Source: Pelagibius sp. (lineage in GTDB: Bacteria; Pseudomonadota; Alphaproteobacteria; Kiloniellales; Kiloniellaceae). Taken from it: a stretch of DNA of 49,577 nt. Below, piece after piece: positions 9,325 through 17,511 of this stretch; position 1 is the stretch's first letter, and every line of letters starts with the position of its first letter. The position numbers were made by a program, and so were the translations under genes. The stretch is from contig JANQMC010000095.1 of the NCBI GenBank assembly GCA_028280305.1, forward strand, positions 1-49,577, given 5' to 3'. Below the pieces are notes generated by a model. The model saw only the letters and a program-made list of their open reading frames with translations. It was not told where the DNA came from and made no database searches.

Positions 9325-10317
9325 TCAGCCCGCGCTACGGGTGGCGCCGGTGCCACGCACCACGGGGATCCAGATCTCCCTCTGCCGCGCATAGTAGGCA
9401 TCGACTTCCTGGGGCGTCTTGCTCGGCGGCACGATCGAGCCGAGATCGACGAGCTGGCTGCGGATCGAATCCGACTGGACGATGGTGTTGACCGCTTCAT
9501 TGAGCTGCACCACGATTTCCTCAGGCGTGTCCGCCGGCGCCGCAAAGGTGTTCCAGGTCTGCGATACGAAACCGGGCAGGCCCGCTTCCGATACGGTCGG
9601 CAGATCCGGCATGGCCACAAGGCGTTCGGGCGCCGATACGCCAAGGCCGCGGACGGCACCGTCACGCACCTGGGGCACCGCCGTCAGGGAAGGATTGAAA
9701 ACAAAGCTCAAGCGGCCGGCGATCAGGTCGCGCAGCGCTTCACCGCTTTTCGGATAGGGAACATGAACCACATCGAGACCAAGCTCCGACAGGAAAAGGG
9801 CGCCGGTGATGTGGGTGGTCGTGCCGGTCGGGCCCGACCCATACTGAAAGTCCGCCGGTGCCGCACGCAGACGCGCAATGAATTCCTCAAGATTACCCGC
9901 CGGATCGTCATTATTCACACACATAACCATCGGAACTTCGTTCATCATGGCGACGCCACGCAGTCTGGTGGTGATGTCGACCGGCAGCGGATCGAACAGC
10001 GCGATGTTGTGCACGAGCTGGGATGAGGTGCCGACGAGGAAGGTGTAGCCGTCCGCATCGGCCCGGCTGACAGCCTCCGTCGCCTGCATGCCGGAGGCCG
10101 CCGAGAGGTTCTCGACGACGATGCTCTGCCCCAGCGCCGTCTCAAGTTCGGCGGCGACAATACGCGTCACGACGTCGGCATTGCCGCCGGCACCGGAAGC
10201 GACCACCAGACGAATGGGGCCTGCCTTCGGCCAGTCGTTGGCAAAGCTGAACCGTGAAGAAGTGATCACCAAGGGGGCTGCCAGGGCGGAGCCGACCAAC
10301 GCGCGTCTCGTAATCAT
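9325..10317 (-). CDS. tctC: Tripartite tricarboxylate transporter substrate-binding protein (TctC/Bug family)
   Basis: I chose the ATG at 10317 over an upstream in-frame codon because the signal peptide begins there and an AAAGGAT ribosome site lies just upstream. The N-terminus ITRRALVGSALAAPLVI has twin arginines followed by a hydrophobic stretch, so Tat export is possible. The 330-residue product shows the TctC pattern: WPKAGPIRLVVASGAGGNADVVTR, then ENLSAASGMQATEAVSRADADGYT and the GPTGTTTHITGALF ligand-loop region. It is a periplasmic receptor for carboxylates. It is transcribed divergently from tctB-tctA, with an iron-box-like site in the shared upstream region. Confidence 0.92.
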   Translation of the reverse strand: MITRRALVGSALAAPLVITSSRFSFANDWPKAGPIRLVVASGAGGNADVVTRIVAAELETALGQSIVVENLSAASGMQATEAVSRADADGYTFLVGTSSQLVHNIALFDPLPVDITTRLRGVAMMNEVPMVMCVNNDDPAGNLEEFIARLRAAPADFQYGSGPTGTTTHITGALFLSELGLDVVHVPYPKSGEALRDLIAGRLSFVFNPSLTAVPQVRDGAVRGLGVSAPERLVAMPDLPTVSEAGLPGFVSQTWNTFAAPADTPEEIVVQLNEAVNTIVQSDSIRSQLVDLGSIVPPSKTPQEVDAYYARQREIWIPVVRGTGATRSAG

Positions 10318-10390
10318 GGGACAATCCTTTGTTCGCTGTGGAAAGGCCCACCGTATCCAGCGACGGCAAACCGGGAGAGTACGAGAAAAC

Positions 10391-10419
10391 TGGATATTGC
10401 AAATGAGAATCACTGTCAA
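10391..10419 (-). promoter_or_regulatory. Candidate sigma70 promoter of tctC
   Basis: Read on the minus strand, TTGACA (10419-10414) is a perfect -35 box. A 17-nt spacer separates it from TATCCA (10396-10391), a fair -10 box. Transcription would begin near 10384, about 65 nt upstream of the tctC ATG. The -35 box and the spacer are covered by the iron-box-like dyad at 10399-10418, so a repressor bound there would block RNA polymerase. Confidence 0.55.
10399..10418. promoter_or_regulatory. Fur-box / iron-responsive-operator-like site between tctC and tctBA
   Basis: The 19 bases at 10399-10417 match the classical Fur box at 14 of 19 positions by hand alignment. The same site contains TGA-N9-TCA (10404-10418), the core of the iron-responsive operator bound by RirA in rhizobia. 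It lies inside the tctC promoter and 43 nt upstream of the tctB GTG, so it could control both arms. Which regulator binds (Fur, RirA or another) is not known from this window. Confidence 0.6.
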
Positions 10420-10460
10420 TAAAACTGCAAGTCGTTCTTTATTTTAGAGAATCCTTAATC

Positions 10461-10940
10461 GTGAGATCGCGCTCTTCCCTGTTTTCCGCTCTCAAAGCCC
10501 CGGCCGTCCTGGCGGCGCTGGGCTTGGCGATGATGCTGCTGGCTTATACCCAGCCAGCCTGGATTGACGGCAGGGTTGGGCCGGGCCTCTTTGCCCAGTG
10601 GCTGTCCAAAGGGGTTGTCGCGCTGTCGCTGCTGTGGGCGGCCCTGGCTGCTTTAAATCCCGTAACAGGGCGCGGCGAAGGAGAACTCACCCCCTCATCC
10701 AAGCCCCTTGGACCGGGCCTCGCGCTGTTGGGCGGCGTTCTCGTCTTCGTTCTGCTGCTGCCATTCACCGGCCTCGTCGTCGCCTGCACCGCAACGGCGC
10801 TCATCACCGGCTGGGGCGCCCGCGATCGCCATTGGCGGGCTCTTGCCTTATCGGGCTTGTTCGCCGGGGCAGCGACACTTGCCGTCGGCCTGACGCTGTT
10901 GCCGCCCGCGACCCGCCTCTGGCCCTGGGCGGCTTTCTGA
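10461..10940 (+). CDS. tctB: Tripartite tricarboxylate transporter small membrane subunit (TctB)
   Basis: GTG start; no better ATG precedes the first membrane helix, and the ribosome site (AGAGAATCC region) is weak. The 159-residue protein has four hydrophobic segments (about 12-32, 44-64, 87-107 and 115-150), as expected for TctB, the small and poorly conserved membrane subunit of TTT carriers. The call rests mainly on size, topology and its place 1 nt before tctA and opposite tctC. It probably stabilises or couples the TctA channel to the periplasmic receptor. Confidence 0.8.
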   Translation: MRSRSSLFSALKAPAVLAALGLAMMLLAYTQPAWIDGRVGPGLFAQWLSKGVVALSLLWAALAALNPVTGRGEGELTPSSKPLGPGLALLGGVLVFVLLLPFTGLVVACTATALITGWGARDRHWRALALSGLFAGAATLAVGLTLLPPATRLWPWAAF

Positions 10941-10941
10941 G

Positions 10942-12417
10942 ATGAGCAATGTCGTGAGCTGGGCCGCTGATTTCGCAGACGTCTTGACGCTGCAGAACCT
11001 GCTGCTGTGCTTCACCGGCGCCCTCGTCGGCACCATCGTCGGCGTTCTGCCGGGGATCGGGCCGGCCGCCACCCTGGCCCTCCTGCTGCCGCTCACCTTT
11101 ACGCTCGATCCCGCGGGCGCGCTGATCATGCTGGCGGCGATCTATTACGGGGCGCAGTACGGCAGCTCGACCACCGCCATCCTGTTGAACCTGCCCGGTG
11201 AATCCTCCGGCGTGGTGACCGCGCTCGACGGACATCGCATGGCCCTGGCCGGGCGCGCCGGGCCGGCCATCGCAATCGCCGCCCTGGCCTCGCTCTTCGC
11301 CGGTCTCGCCTCGGCCGTGTTCATCGCGCTGGTGGCCGGACCCATCGCCCAGTGGTCGTTGCTCATCGCGCCGGCGGGCCTCGCCGGCCTGATTGCCCTT
11401 GGGCTGTTCGCCGCCGCCATCATCGCACCTGGCAAACCGCTGGCGGCGCTGACCCTGATCCTCTTCGGCGCCTGCCTGGGCCTGGTCGGCACCGATTCAG
11501 GCGGTGGCAGGCCACGCTTCACCCTCGGCATCACCGAACTGCGCGACGGCATCGGGTTCATGCCCCTGGTCATGGGCCTCTTCGCCATCGCCGAACTCAT
11601 CCGTGCCCTTGAAAGCGGCAGCCGGCCGCAACGCATCGCCCCGCTGGGCCTGCCATGGCCGACGCGGGCGGACCTCAAGGCCGCCCTTTTGCCGGCACTG
11701 CGCGGCACCGGCATCGGCAGCATTCTGGGTGTGATCCCCGGCGTCACCACCGTGATGTCAGCCCTCGCCGCCCGCGGCCTGGAACGTGCGTTCAAGACGC
11801 CGGACAAGCCGCTCGGCGAAGGGGCCGTCGCCGGCGTTTCCGCGCCGGAGGCGGCCAACAACGCCTCCGCACAGAGCGCCCTGATCCCGCTCTTGACCCT
11901 CGGCCTTCCGGGCAACCCGGTGATTGCGGTCCTGGCCGGAGCTTTGATGATCCACGGCATCGCACCGGGACCGAGCTTCATCGACAGCAACCCAGACCTC
12001 TTCGCGGCGCTGATCGCCAGCCTGGTCGTCGGCAACGTGATCCTCGTCGTCTTGAACCTGCCGCTCGCCGGGCTCTGGGCATCGCTGTTGCGCGTGCCTT
12101 TTCCGAAACTGGTGCCGCTTATCATCGTCTTCAGCCTGATCGGCGTCTACTCGGTGCAGAACTCGCTTTTCGATGTCTGGCTGATGCTGGCCTTCGGCGC
12201 GCTCGGTTGGCTGTTGGTGCGGCTTGGCCTTGAACCCACGCCGATCGTGCTGGGCTTTATCCTGGGACCGGCCTTCGAGGAATACCTGCGCCGCACCCTG
12301 CTTTTCTCACGCGGCGATCCCTCGGTCTTCTTCAGCGATCCGGTGAGCCTGACCAGCATCGCCATCATCGTCTGTGCAACCGCGTTCCTGATCCTGCGCC
12401 GCAGGTACAGGCAGTAA
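10942..12417 (+). CDS. tctA: Tripartite tricarboxylate transporter large permease (TctA)
   Basis: The 491-residue, strongly hydrophobic protein starts one base after the tctB stop. It contains the TctA signatures: GTIVGVLPGIGPAATLALLLP near residue 30, YYGAQYGSSTTAILLNLPGE near 70 and, in the second half, GVIPGVTTVMSALAARGLE and APEAANNASAQSALIPLLTLGLPGNP. The two halves are related, as is usual for the family. TctA is the channel-forming subunit of a secondary carrier for citrate-like or other carboxylates. The ligand is not evident. The iron-box-like site upstream suggests that uptake answers to iron status. Confidence 0.93.
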   Translation: MSNVVSWAADFADVLTLQNLLLCFTGALVGTIVGVLPGIGPAATLALLLPLTFTLDPAGALIMLAAIYYGAQYGSSTTAILLNLPGESSGVVTALDGHRMALAGRAGPAIAIAALASLFAGLASAVFIALVAGPIAQWSLLIAPAGLAGLIALGLFAAAIIAPGKPLAALTLILFGACLGLVGTDSGGGRPRFTLGITELRDGIGFMPLVMGLFAIAELIRALESGSRPQRIAPLGLPWPTRADLKAALLPALRGTGIGSILGVIPGVTTVMSALAARGLERAFKTPDKPLGEGAVAGVSAPEAANNASAQSALIPLLTLGLPGNPVIAVLAGALMIHGIAPGPSFIDSNPDLFAALIASLVVGNVILVVLNLPLAGLWASLLRVPFPKLVPLIIVFSLIGVYSVQNSLFDVWLMLAFGALGWLLVRLGLEPTPIVLGFILGPAFEEYLRRTLLFSRGDPSVFFSDPVSLTSIAIIVCATAFLILRRRYRQ

Positions 12418-12608
12418 AGGCTACTTCCTCTTGCGCTCAGCTATCCGAAAGATCTGGGACGCCTCAGTGCCCCCACTGTCGCTACCTCAGTGATGGAATG
12501 CCGAACTCGCCGTCGAACAGACTGTCAAAAGTCCACTCGTATTTCAGGTTTGCACCCGAAAGACCCGAGCCGGGCTTCGGCGAATTTCCGCTAAATCACT
12601 GGAAAGAA

Positions 12609-12683
12609 TGGTGGGCGTACCTGGGATTGAACCAGGGACCTCCTCGATGTCAACGAGGCGCTCTCCCGCTGAGCTATACGCCC
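12609..12683 (-). tRNA. tRNA-Val (anticodon GAC)
   Basis: On the minus strand the sequence folds as a complete cloverleaf. The acceptor stem GGGCGTA pairs with TACGCCC. The D arm is GCTC...GAGC, and the anticodon stem CCTCG/CGAGG holds the loop TTGACAT with anticodon GAC. The T arm is CCTGG-TTCAATC-CCAGG. Discriminator A and the CCA end are encoded (12609-12612). Length is 75 nt. It is a single gene with no tRNA neighbour. Confidence 0.97.
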
Positions 12684-12745
12684 TTTTTTTGCCTGCCCAG
12701 CACCCCGGCGACCGGGCCGCCCTGGGCACCTTCGGACCCGGCTTT

Positions 12746-12765
12746 CTTCGGCGCGTCTGCCGAAG
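12746..12765. repeat. Perfect 7-bp inverted repeat between cpdR and tRNA-Val
   Basis: CTTCGGC (12746-12752) and GCCGAAG (12759-12765) are exact complements around a 6-nt loop. The hairpin lies downstream of cpdR and upstream of the tRNA on the minus strand. No T-tract follows on either strand, so it is not a standard intrinsic terminator. It could stabilise the cpdR 3' end or be incidental in GC-rich DNA. Confidence 0.35.
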
Positions 12766-12842
12766 AGGGGGCGAAGTACCATCATCCCCCGGCTTTTTCA
12801 AGCGCCGCCTGCCTTCTCAGGCCTACCTATTTTTAGTGCCGT

Positions 12843-13202
12843 TCAGGCGGTCAGCATGGATTCCACCTCTTCCACTAGATGACGCAGGTGAAAGGGCTTT
12901 GAGAGGATGCGGGCGCCGCGGGGGGTCTGTTCGCGGTTTTTCAAGGCCACAGCCGCAAATCCGGTGATGAACATGACCCGCAGGCCCGGTTGCAGCTTGG
13001 CCGCCTGGCGGGCCAGTTCAATGCCGTCGAGCCCCGGCATCACGACGTCCGCCAGCAGCAGGTCCGCGTGGAAGCCGTCCAGGGCCTTGATCGCGTCCAG
13101 CCCGTCCCCCACGGCGACCACGTGATGGCCGGCCTTGCGGAGCGCCTTGGCCAGGAACTCCCGCATCGAGCCGTCGTCTTCTGCAAGAAGGATTTGCGCC
13201 AT
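12843..13202 (-). CDS. cpdR: Single-domain response regulator CpdR
   Basis: The chosen ATG gives 119 residues, the usual CpdR size; upstream in-frame sequence does not look like protein. It is a stand-alone receiver domain: acidic pocket LLAEDD at residues 4-9, phospho-acceptor aspartate in LLLADVVMPGLDG near 51, threonine in MFITGFAAVAL and lysine in LSKPFHLR. The FITGFAAVAL and SKPFHLRDLV-type segments are close to those of Caulobacter CpdR. In alphaproteobacteria CpdR is phosphorylated through the CckA-ChpT pathway; when unphosphorylated it helps deliver CtrA and other substrates to ClpXP at the pole. Divergent from the amidohydrolase gene. Confidence 0.88.
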   Translation of the reverse strand: MAQILLAEDDGSMREFLAKALRKAGHHVVAVGDGLDAIKALDGFHADLLLADVVMPGLDGIELARQAAKLQPGLRVMFITGFAAVALKNREQTPRGARILSKPFHLRHLVEEVESMLTA

Positions 13203-13438
13203 GACCCTGTTCTGGTTTGTCGCGCCGGGAAAGCCGTTAACCACCTGCCCGGCAAGAGAAACGAATCCGCCAGGGCCAGTGAAACTATAATACCACGCTG
13301 GTACCAAGCAGAGCTTAATGTCAGGATGCCCCACAGGAAAGCCGCCATTGATCAGCAGGGCCCTTACGGTGCAAGCTTGCGACGGGAGGCCGGCTCTGCG
13401 ACGCCCGGGAACACAATGGAAACAAGCGCTTTAAAACT

Positions 13439-14350
13439 ATGGATGCCTTAGCGCCGACTGCCCGAGCGGGCCAATTCCACCCGGCGGACGAGACCCACGA
13501 GATCCTTTGGCCGACACAGCAGAGCCTGCCGCTGGTCTTCGCCTCGCCGCACAGCGGCTGCGACTATTCGCCGGCGTTTCTGGCGTCTTCGCGCCTGGAC
13601 CCGGTCAGCCTGCGGCAGTCGGAGGACAGCTTCGTTCAGGAGATCTTCGCCTGCGCGCCGGAGATGGGCGCCCCGCTGATCCACGCCCTGTTTCCCCGCG
13701 CCTTTGTCGACCCCAACCGCGAGCCCTATGAGCTGGACCCGGCGGTCTTCAAAGACAAACTGCCGGCCTATGCCAACACCCGCTCACCGCGGGTTGCGGC
13801 GGGGCTGGGCACCATCGCGCGGGTCGTGGCGAACGGCGCCGATATCTACAAGGACAAGCTGAGTCTGGAGGAAGGGCTGGAGCGGATCCGCACCTGCTAC
13901 TGGCCCTATCACGAGGCGCTGCGCGCGCTGGTCGAACAAACCAAGGAGCGTTTCGGGTACTGCATTCTGGTCGATTGTCACTCCATGCCGTCGGTGGGCA
14001 AGCCGGAGCAGGGTCGCTGCGCGACCAGCCGCGTTGCCTTTGTGCTGGGTGACTGCCACGGGACAAGCTGCAATCCGGCCGTTACAGCCTCGGTCGAGAA
14101 TACGCTGGCGGGCAAGAGCTATCGGGTTGTGCGCAACAGCCCTTATGCCGGCGGCTTCGTCACCCGGCACTACGGCCGTCCGGAGGCCAACATCCACAGC
14201 CTGCAGATTGAAATCAACCGCCAGATCTATATGGACGAGTCGCGCATGGAACGGCGCCCCGCGCTGAACGCCCTGGCGCATGACATGCGCGATGTCGTGG
14301 CCGCCCTGGGCGCCCTCGGCCCCAAACAACTGCGCTCCACAAAGGGATGA
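13439..14350 (+). CDS. N-formylglutamate amidohydrolase family protein
   Basis: The 303-residue product has the family zinc-site and core motifs: VFASPHSGCDYSP near 31 (histidine ligand), FPRAFVDPNREPYELDP near 84, ILVDCHSMPSVG near 178 and LQIEINRQIYMDE near 258. Members hydrolyse N-formyl-L-glutamate to formate and glutamate at the end of histidine breakdown, or act on related N-acyl amino acids. No other hut gene is in view, so the substrate is open. The stop overlaps the ATG of the next gene (ATGA), an acetyltransferase, which suggests linked roles or simply shared expression. Confidence 0.88.
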   Translation: MDALAPTARAGQFHPADETHEILWPTQQSLPLVFASPHSGCDYSPAFLASSRLDPVSLRQSEDSFVQEIFACAPEMGAPLIHALFPRAFVDPNREPYELDPAVFKDKLPAYANTRSPRVAAGLGTIARVVANGADIYKDKLSLEEGLERIRTCYWPYHEALRALVEQTKERFGYCILVDCHSMPSVGKPEQGRCATSRVAFVLGDCHGTSCNPAVTASVENTLAGKSYRVVRNSPYAGGFVTRHYGRPEANIHSLQIEINRQIYMDESRMERRPALNALAHDMRDVVAALGALGPKQLRSTKG

Positions 14351-14907
14351 CGGTGGCGCCGCGAGAGGACGCCGGCGTCCTGTTGCGCGACGCCGATCCC
14401 GACGACTGCCCGCAGATCCAGGCACTCTATGCGGACCACGTGATCCACGGCCTTGCCTCTTTCGAAGAAGTTCCACCCGATCTTACGGAGATGGAGCGCC
14501 GCCTCCAGGCAGCGCAGTCGAGGGGCCTGCCCTACCTGGTCGCCGAAACGGCGGAAAACAGCGGCGAGTTGATTGGTTTTGCCTCCGCCGGCCCCTACCG
14601 CACGCGCCCGGCCTATCGCTTTGCTCTGGAAAATACCGTCTATGTGCGCCGCGACCAGGGCGGGCGCGGGATCGGCAGTCTGCTGCTCGGCACCCTGATA
14701 GAGCGCTGTGAGAACCTGGGGTACCGGCAGATGATCGCCGTTATCGGGGACAGTGCCAATGAAGCCTCGATCAGGCTGCACCGGCGACACGGTTTTCAGC
14801 AGATGGGGTGCCTGCGCGCGATCGGCTTCAAGCACGGCCGCTGGCTCGATTCCGTCCTGATGCAGCGGCCCTTGGGTCAGGGCGACGGCACACTCCCAGC
14901 GTCCTAG
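14347..14907 (+). CDS. GNAT N-acetyltransferase, phosphinothricin/methionine-sulfoximine type
   Basis: The 186-residue product overlaps the amidohydrolase gene by 4 nt. It begins with RDADPDDCPQIQALYADHV and has SFEEVPP, the pattern of the Pat/MddA-like family, then GFASAGPYRTRPAYR. The acetyl-CoA binding motif A is RRDQGGRGIGSLLLGTLI, and IAVIGDSANEASIRLHRRHGF follows. Such enzymes N-acetylate small amino-acid analogues such as methionine sulfoximine, phosphinothricin or tabtoxin-like compounds. The natural substrate here is unknown. The last 12 or so residues are low in conservation. Confidence 0.87.
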   Translation: MTVAPREDAGVLLRDADPDDCPQIQALYADHVIHGLASFEEVPPDLTEMERRLQAAQSRGLPYLVAETAENSGELIGFASAGPYRTRPAYRFALENTVYVRRDQGGRGIGSLLLGTLIERCENLGYRQMIAVIGDSANEASIRLHRRHGFQQMGCLRAIGFKHGRWLDSVLMQRPLGQGDGTLPAS

Positions 14908-15225
14908 CCTTTTCCGACCCAAAAAAAGGGACGCGACAAGCGCGGCCCAAGGTTAGGGAGGAAATGCCCTATGGAACTGCGATAGGGCCCGCCGAAGCGT
15001 TCCCATATCGCAGTGCACAATATGCGCGCGCCGGCAGATGATTTCAACTTCATTTTGAGCAATTCATTGATTTACATATAAGTTTCGCAATTCAACAACG
15101 CAGCGCTTAATCAGTTTTCGCTACTTCTTTTGCGTCGCACAAAAAAATCCCAGTTTTCCGGGCCCGGGCCTGCCTCGGCTCCTTCCGGGGACGCTACTTG
15201 GCACGCCTGTTGCTCTTCTCCTGGT
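14908..15225 (+). other. Intergenic region upstream of the transglycosylase
   Basis: These 318 bases hold no convincing gene. The middle (about 15040-15115) is markedly A/T-rich compared with the window and probably carries the transglycosylase promoter; TATAAG near 15078 is a possible -10 element, but no clear -35 pairs with it. A TTG-started in-frame extension of the downstream gene (from 15130) does not look like protein. No terminator with a T-tract was seen after the acetyltransferase. Confidence 0.5.
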
Positions 15226-15885
15226 ATGAAAAAGCACGATCCAAACGAGCCTGCAGGCGCTCTGAACCTGACCGCAGCGGCGATTCTGGCTCTGGCGCTG
15301 TTCGCCCTTGCCGGGTCTCTTACCCCCGCACATGCAGGCGAAAGCATTGATAATCCTTGGAATCTTTGCCAAGCGAGCACCCGCGCAGCGGAGCAGGCCC
15401 ATGATCTGCCGCCTCTGCTGATGGCCGCCATCGCCAAGACCGAATCGGGGCGCTGGAACCGGGAGACCTCGGAATTACTTGCCTGGCCCTGGACGGTTAT
15501 GGCCGAGGGAAAGGGGCGATTTCTGCCCAGCAAGCAGGCGGCGATTGAAACGGTCGAGGCTCTACAAGCGCGGGGCGTGCGCAACATCGACGTCGGCTGC
15601 ATGCAGGTGAACCTCTACCACCACCCCGAAGCCTTCGAGAATCTGGAAGCCGCTTTCGATCCCGCCCGCAATACGGCCTACGCCGCCGCCTTTCTGGCCG
15701 GGCTGCGCGAAGAGGCACGTTCCTGGACTCGTGCGGTGGGCCACTATCATTCCCGCACCATCCTGCGCGCCAACGGCTATCGCGCCAAGGTCTTCAAAGC
15801 CTGGCGCGCCGAGCGGCACCGCGCCAACCGGGAACGCCAGGCGGCGCTGAAGGCAGCGCGCGAAGCAGCCAGAAGCAAGAGCTGA
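15226..15885 (+). CDS. Lytic transglycosylase SLT-domain protein
   Basis: I chose the ATG at 15226 because the signal peptide starts just after it (hydrophobic AAAILALALFALAGSLTPAHA, cleavage near 45). The 219-residue product has the Slt catalytic glutamate in AIAKTESGRWN, the GCMQVNLYHHP motif (the usual G-x-MQ-V/I-N) and a late AVGHYHSRT motif. It should cleave peptidoglycan glycan strands in the periplasm with formation of 1,6-anhydro-muramic ends. The C-terminal 40 residues are rich in Arg, Ala and Lys and probably unstructured. It stands alone, so association with a secretion or flagellar apparatus is not indicated. Confidence 0.87.
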   Translation: MKKHDPNEPAGALNLTAAAILALALFALAGSLTPAHAGESIDNPWNLCQASTRAAEQAHDLPPLLMAAIAKTESGRWNRETSELLAWPWTVMAEGKGRFLPSKQAAIETVEALQARGVRNIDVGCMQVNLYHHPEAFENLEAAFDPARNTAYAAAFLAGLREEARSWTRAVGHYHSRTILRANGYRAKVFKAWRAERHRANRERQAALKAAREAARSKS

Positions 15886-15957
15886 CGCCCAGCTTGCCAT
15901 CACCGCCCCGCCCCCGCTAACTACCCGACAGGGAAAAGCGCGGCAGGGGAGCAAAAG

Positions 15958-17139
15958 GTGATCGATCTTGCAAAGGTCCGGGCTGACACGGCGGCCTGTA
16001 AAAATGTACTGCATCTCAACAACGCCGGCGCGGCGCTGATGCCCGACGCCGTCGTGGTGCGCCAACTGGCCCATATCCACCGCGAGGCGGAGATCGGCGG
16101 TTACGAAGCGGCAAGAGAAGCGGCCGACGAAATCGACTTGGTCTACAACAGTATCGCGCGCCTGCTGAACGCTGCACCGGATGAAATCGCCCTAATGGAG
16201 AACGCAACGGCGGCCTGGAACGCCGCCTTCTTCGCTTTCGACTTCCAGCCCGGCGACCGCCTGCTGACCGGCGAGGCGGAATATGCCAGCAACTATCTGA
16301 ACTACCTGAAGCTGGCGCGAACGAAAGGCCTGGTGGTGGAAACCATCCCCTCCACTGCGGAGGGCGAACTTTCGATCCCGGACCTGGAGGCAGCCTGCGC
16401 CAAGCCCGGCGTGAAGCTGATTGCCGTTACCCATGTGCCGACCAACGGCGGCCTGGTAAACCCGGCGGAAGAGATCGGCCGGGTGGCGCGCGCGCACAAC
16501 ATTCCCTTCCTGCTCGATGCCTGTCAGTCGGCCGGGCAGATCGATCTGGATGTGGAAAAGCTCGGCTGCGACCTGCTCTCCGTCACCGGACGCAAGTACC
16601 TGCGCGGACCGCGCGGCAGCGGCTTCCTCTATGTCAGGCGCGGCTTCCTGGACCAGATCGAACCGCCGAGCCTGGATCTGCGCGCCGCCAGATGGGTGGC
16701 GGCTGACCGTTACGAGCTGCGGCCCGACGCCAGGCGCTTTGAAAACTGGGAGTACAACTACGCCGCCGTGCTGGGACTCGGCACCGCCGTCGACTATGCG
16801 CTTGCCCTCGGCCTGCCGGAGATCGAGGCACGGGTCGGCGCCTTGGCCAGCGGCCTGCGCGAACGGCTCGCCGCCCTTCCCGGCATCGCGGTCGAAGACA
16901 TCGGCCAGCGGCGCTGTGGCATCTGCACCTTTCAGGCCGAAGGAATGGAAGCCGTTGAAATCTGGGAACGGCTCAGCGCCCAAAGCATCAACACCTCGGT
17001 CAGCGACCCGAACTCGACGCTGCTGGACGCGACCAAAAGGCGCCTGCCCGATCTCCTCCGCGCCTCCGTCCACTACTACAACAGCGAGGAAGAACTGGAT
17101 CGCTTCGCCGAAGCGGTGGTATCGATCACCGCAACCTAG
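15958..17139 (+). CDS. Aminotransferase class V-fold PLP-dependent enzyme
   Basis: GTG start with a good AGGGGAGC ribosome site. The 393-residue product follows the class V fold: N-terminal LHLNNAGAALMP, MENATAAWNAAFFAF, then VTHVPTNGGLVNP, the PLP-contacting aspartate in FLLDACQSAGQ, and the Schiff-base lysine in SVTGRKYLRGPRG. The sequence resembles cysteine desulfurase and isopenicillin-N-epimerase-like enzymes more than serine-pyruvate transaminases. I see no obvious partner such as SufE or SufS genes, so reaction and substrate are left open. It converges on the NIPSNAP gene with a 4-nt overlap of ends. Confidence 0.88.
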   Translation: MIDLAKVRADTAACKNVLHLNNAGAALMPDAVVVRQLAHIHREAEIGGYEAAREAADEIDLVYNSIARLLNAAPDEIALMENATAAWNAAFFAFDFQPGDRLLTGEAEYASNYLNYLKLARTKGLVVETIPSTAEGELSIPDLEAACAKPGVKLIAVTHVPTNGGLVNPAEEIGRVARAHNIPFLLDACQSAGQIDLDVEKLGCDLLSVTGRKYLRGPRGSGFLYVRRGFLDQIEPPSLDLRAARWVAADRYELRPDARRFENWEYNYAAVLGLGTAVDYALALGLPEIEARVGALASGLRERLAALPGIAVEDIGQRRCGICTFQAEGMEAVEIWERLSAQSINTSVSDPNSTLLDATKRRLPDLLRASVHYYNSEEELDRFAEAVVSITAT

Positions 17140-17462
17140 CGCTTCGGAGCATCGAAAAAGTCGACCGGCATCATCAGCTTGTTGGTCTGAGAGATGAGGG
17201 CGCCCAGCTCCGCCGAGCGCTTGAGATAGTCCTGCCAGTCGGGATCGGCCTGCATGGCGGCGCGCTTCTTCTCCCGGTCGCCGGCATTCTCGTAGACCCA
17301 GATATGGACATACTCGTTGGGATCGCCGGTCTCGGTGCGCAGATAGGCCAGTGGCTCCCCAAGGTGGCGGGTCTGCGCCGGCTTGCCGTAACGCTCATAG
17401 AGATCGAAGTGAGCCTTCAGGGTATTGGGCTTCACCTTGTAGGTACGCACGTCCAAAAGCAT
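17136..17462 (-). CDS. NIPSNAP family protein
   Basis: The ATG at 17462 gives 108 residues, the usual size, and begins MLLDVRTYKVKP; upstream in-frame sequence does not look like protein. The protein is a dimeric alpha/beta barrel type with EYVHIWVYENAGDREKKRAAM and a C-terminal LMMPVDFF segment. The biochemical role of bacterial NIPSNAP proteins is poorly known; they often sit in catabolic operons. Here it is the last gene of a leftward acyl-CoA operon, 49 nt after the dehydratase stop. Confidence 0.88.
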   Translation of the reverse strand: MLLDVRTYKVKPNTLKAHFDLYERYGKPAQTRHLGEPLAYLRTETGDPNEYVHIWVYENAGDREKKRAAMQADPDWQDYLKRSAELGALISQTNKLMMPVDFFDAPKR

Positions 17463-17511
17463 TTCTATCCTCGTTGTGATTCGCGGTTGTTTGAATGACA
17501 GCGGGTTGTCG

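Noticed and set aside
9312..9328. CTGAC-N7-GTCAG hairpin at the convergent ends of the phosphopantetheinyl transferase and tctC genes
   Set aside because: Five-pair stem without a T-tract on either strand; too weak to call as a bidirectional terminator.
12498..12836. A 112-codon open frame on the plus strand across the tRNA
   Set aside because: Its GLNQGP...PLSYTP core is the well-known false protein read from the antisense of a tRNA; the tRNA-Val lies inside it.
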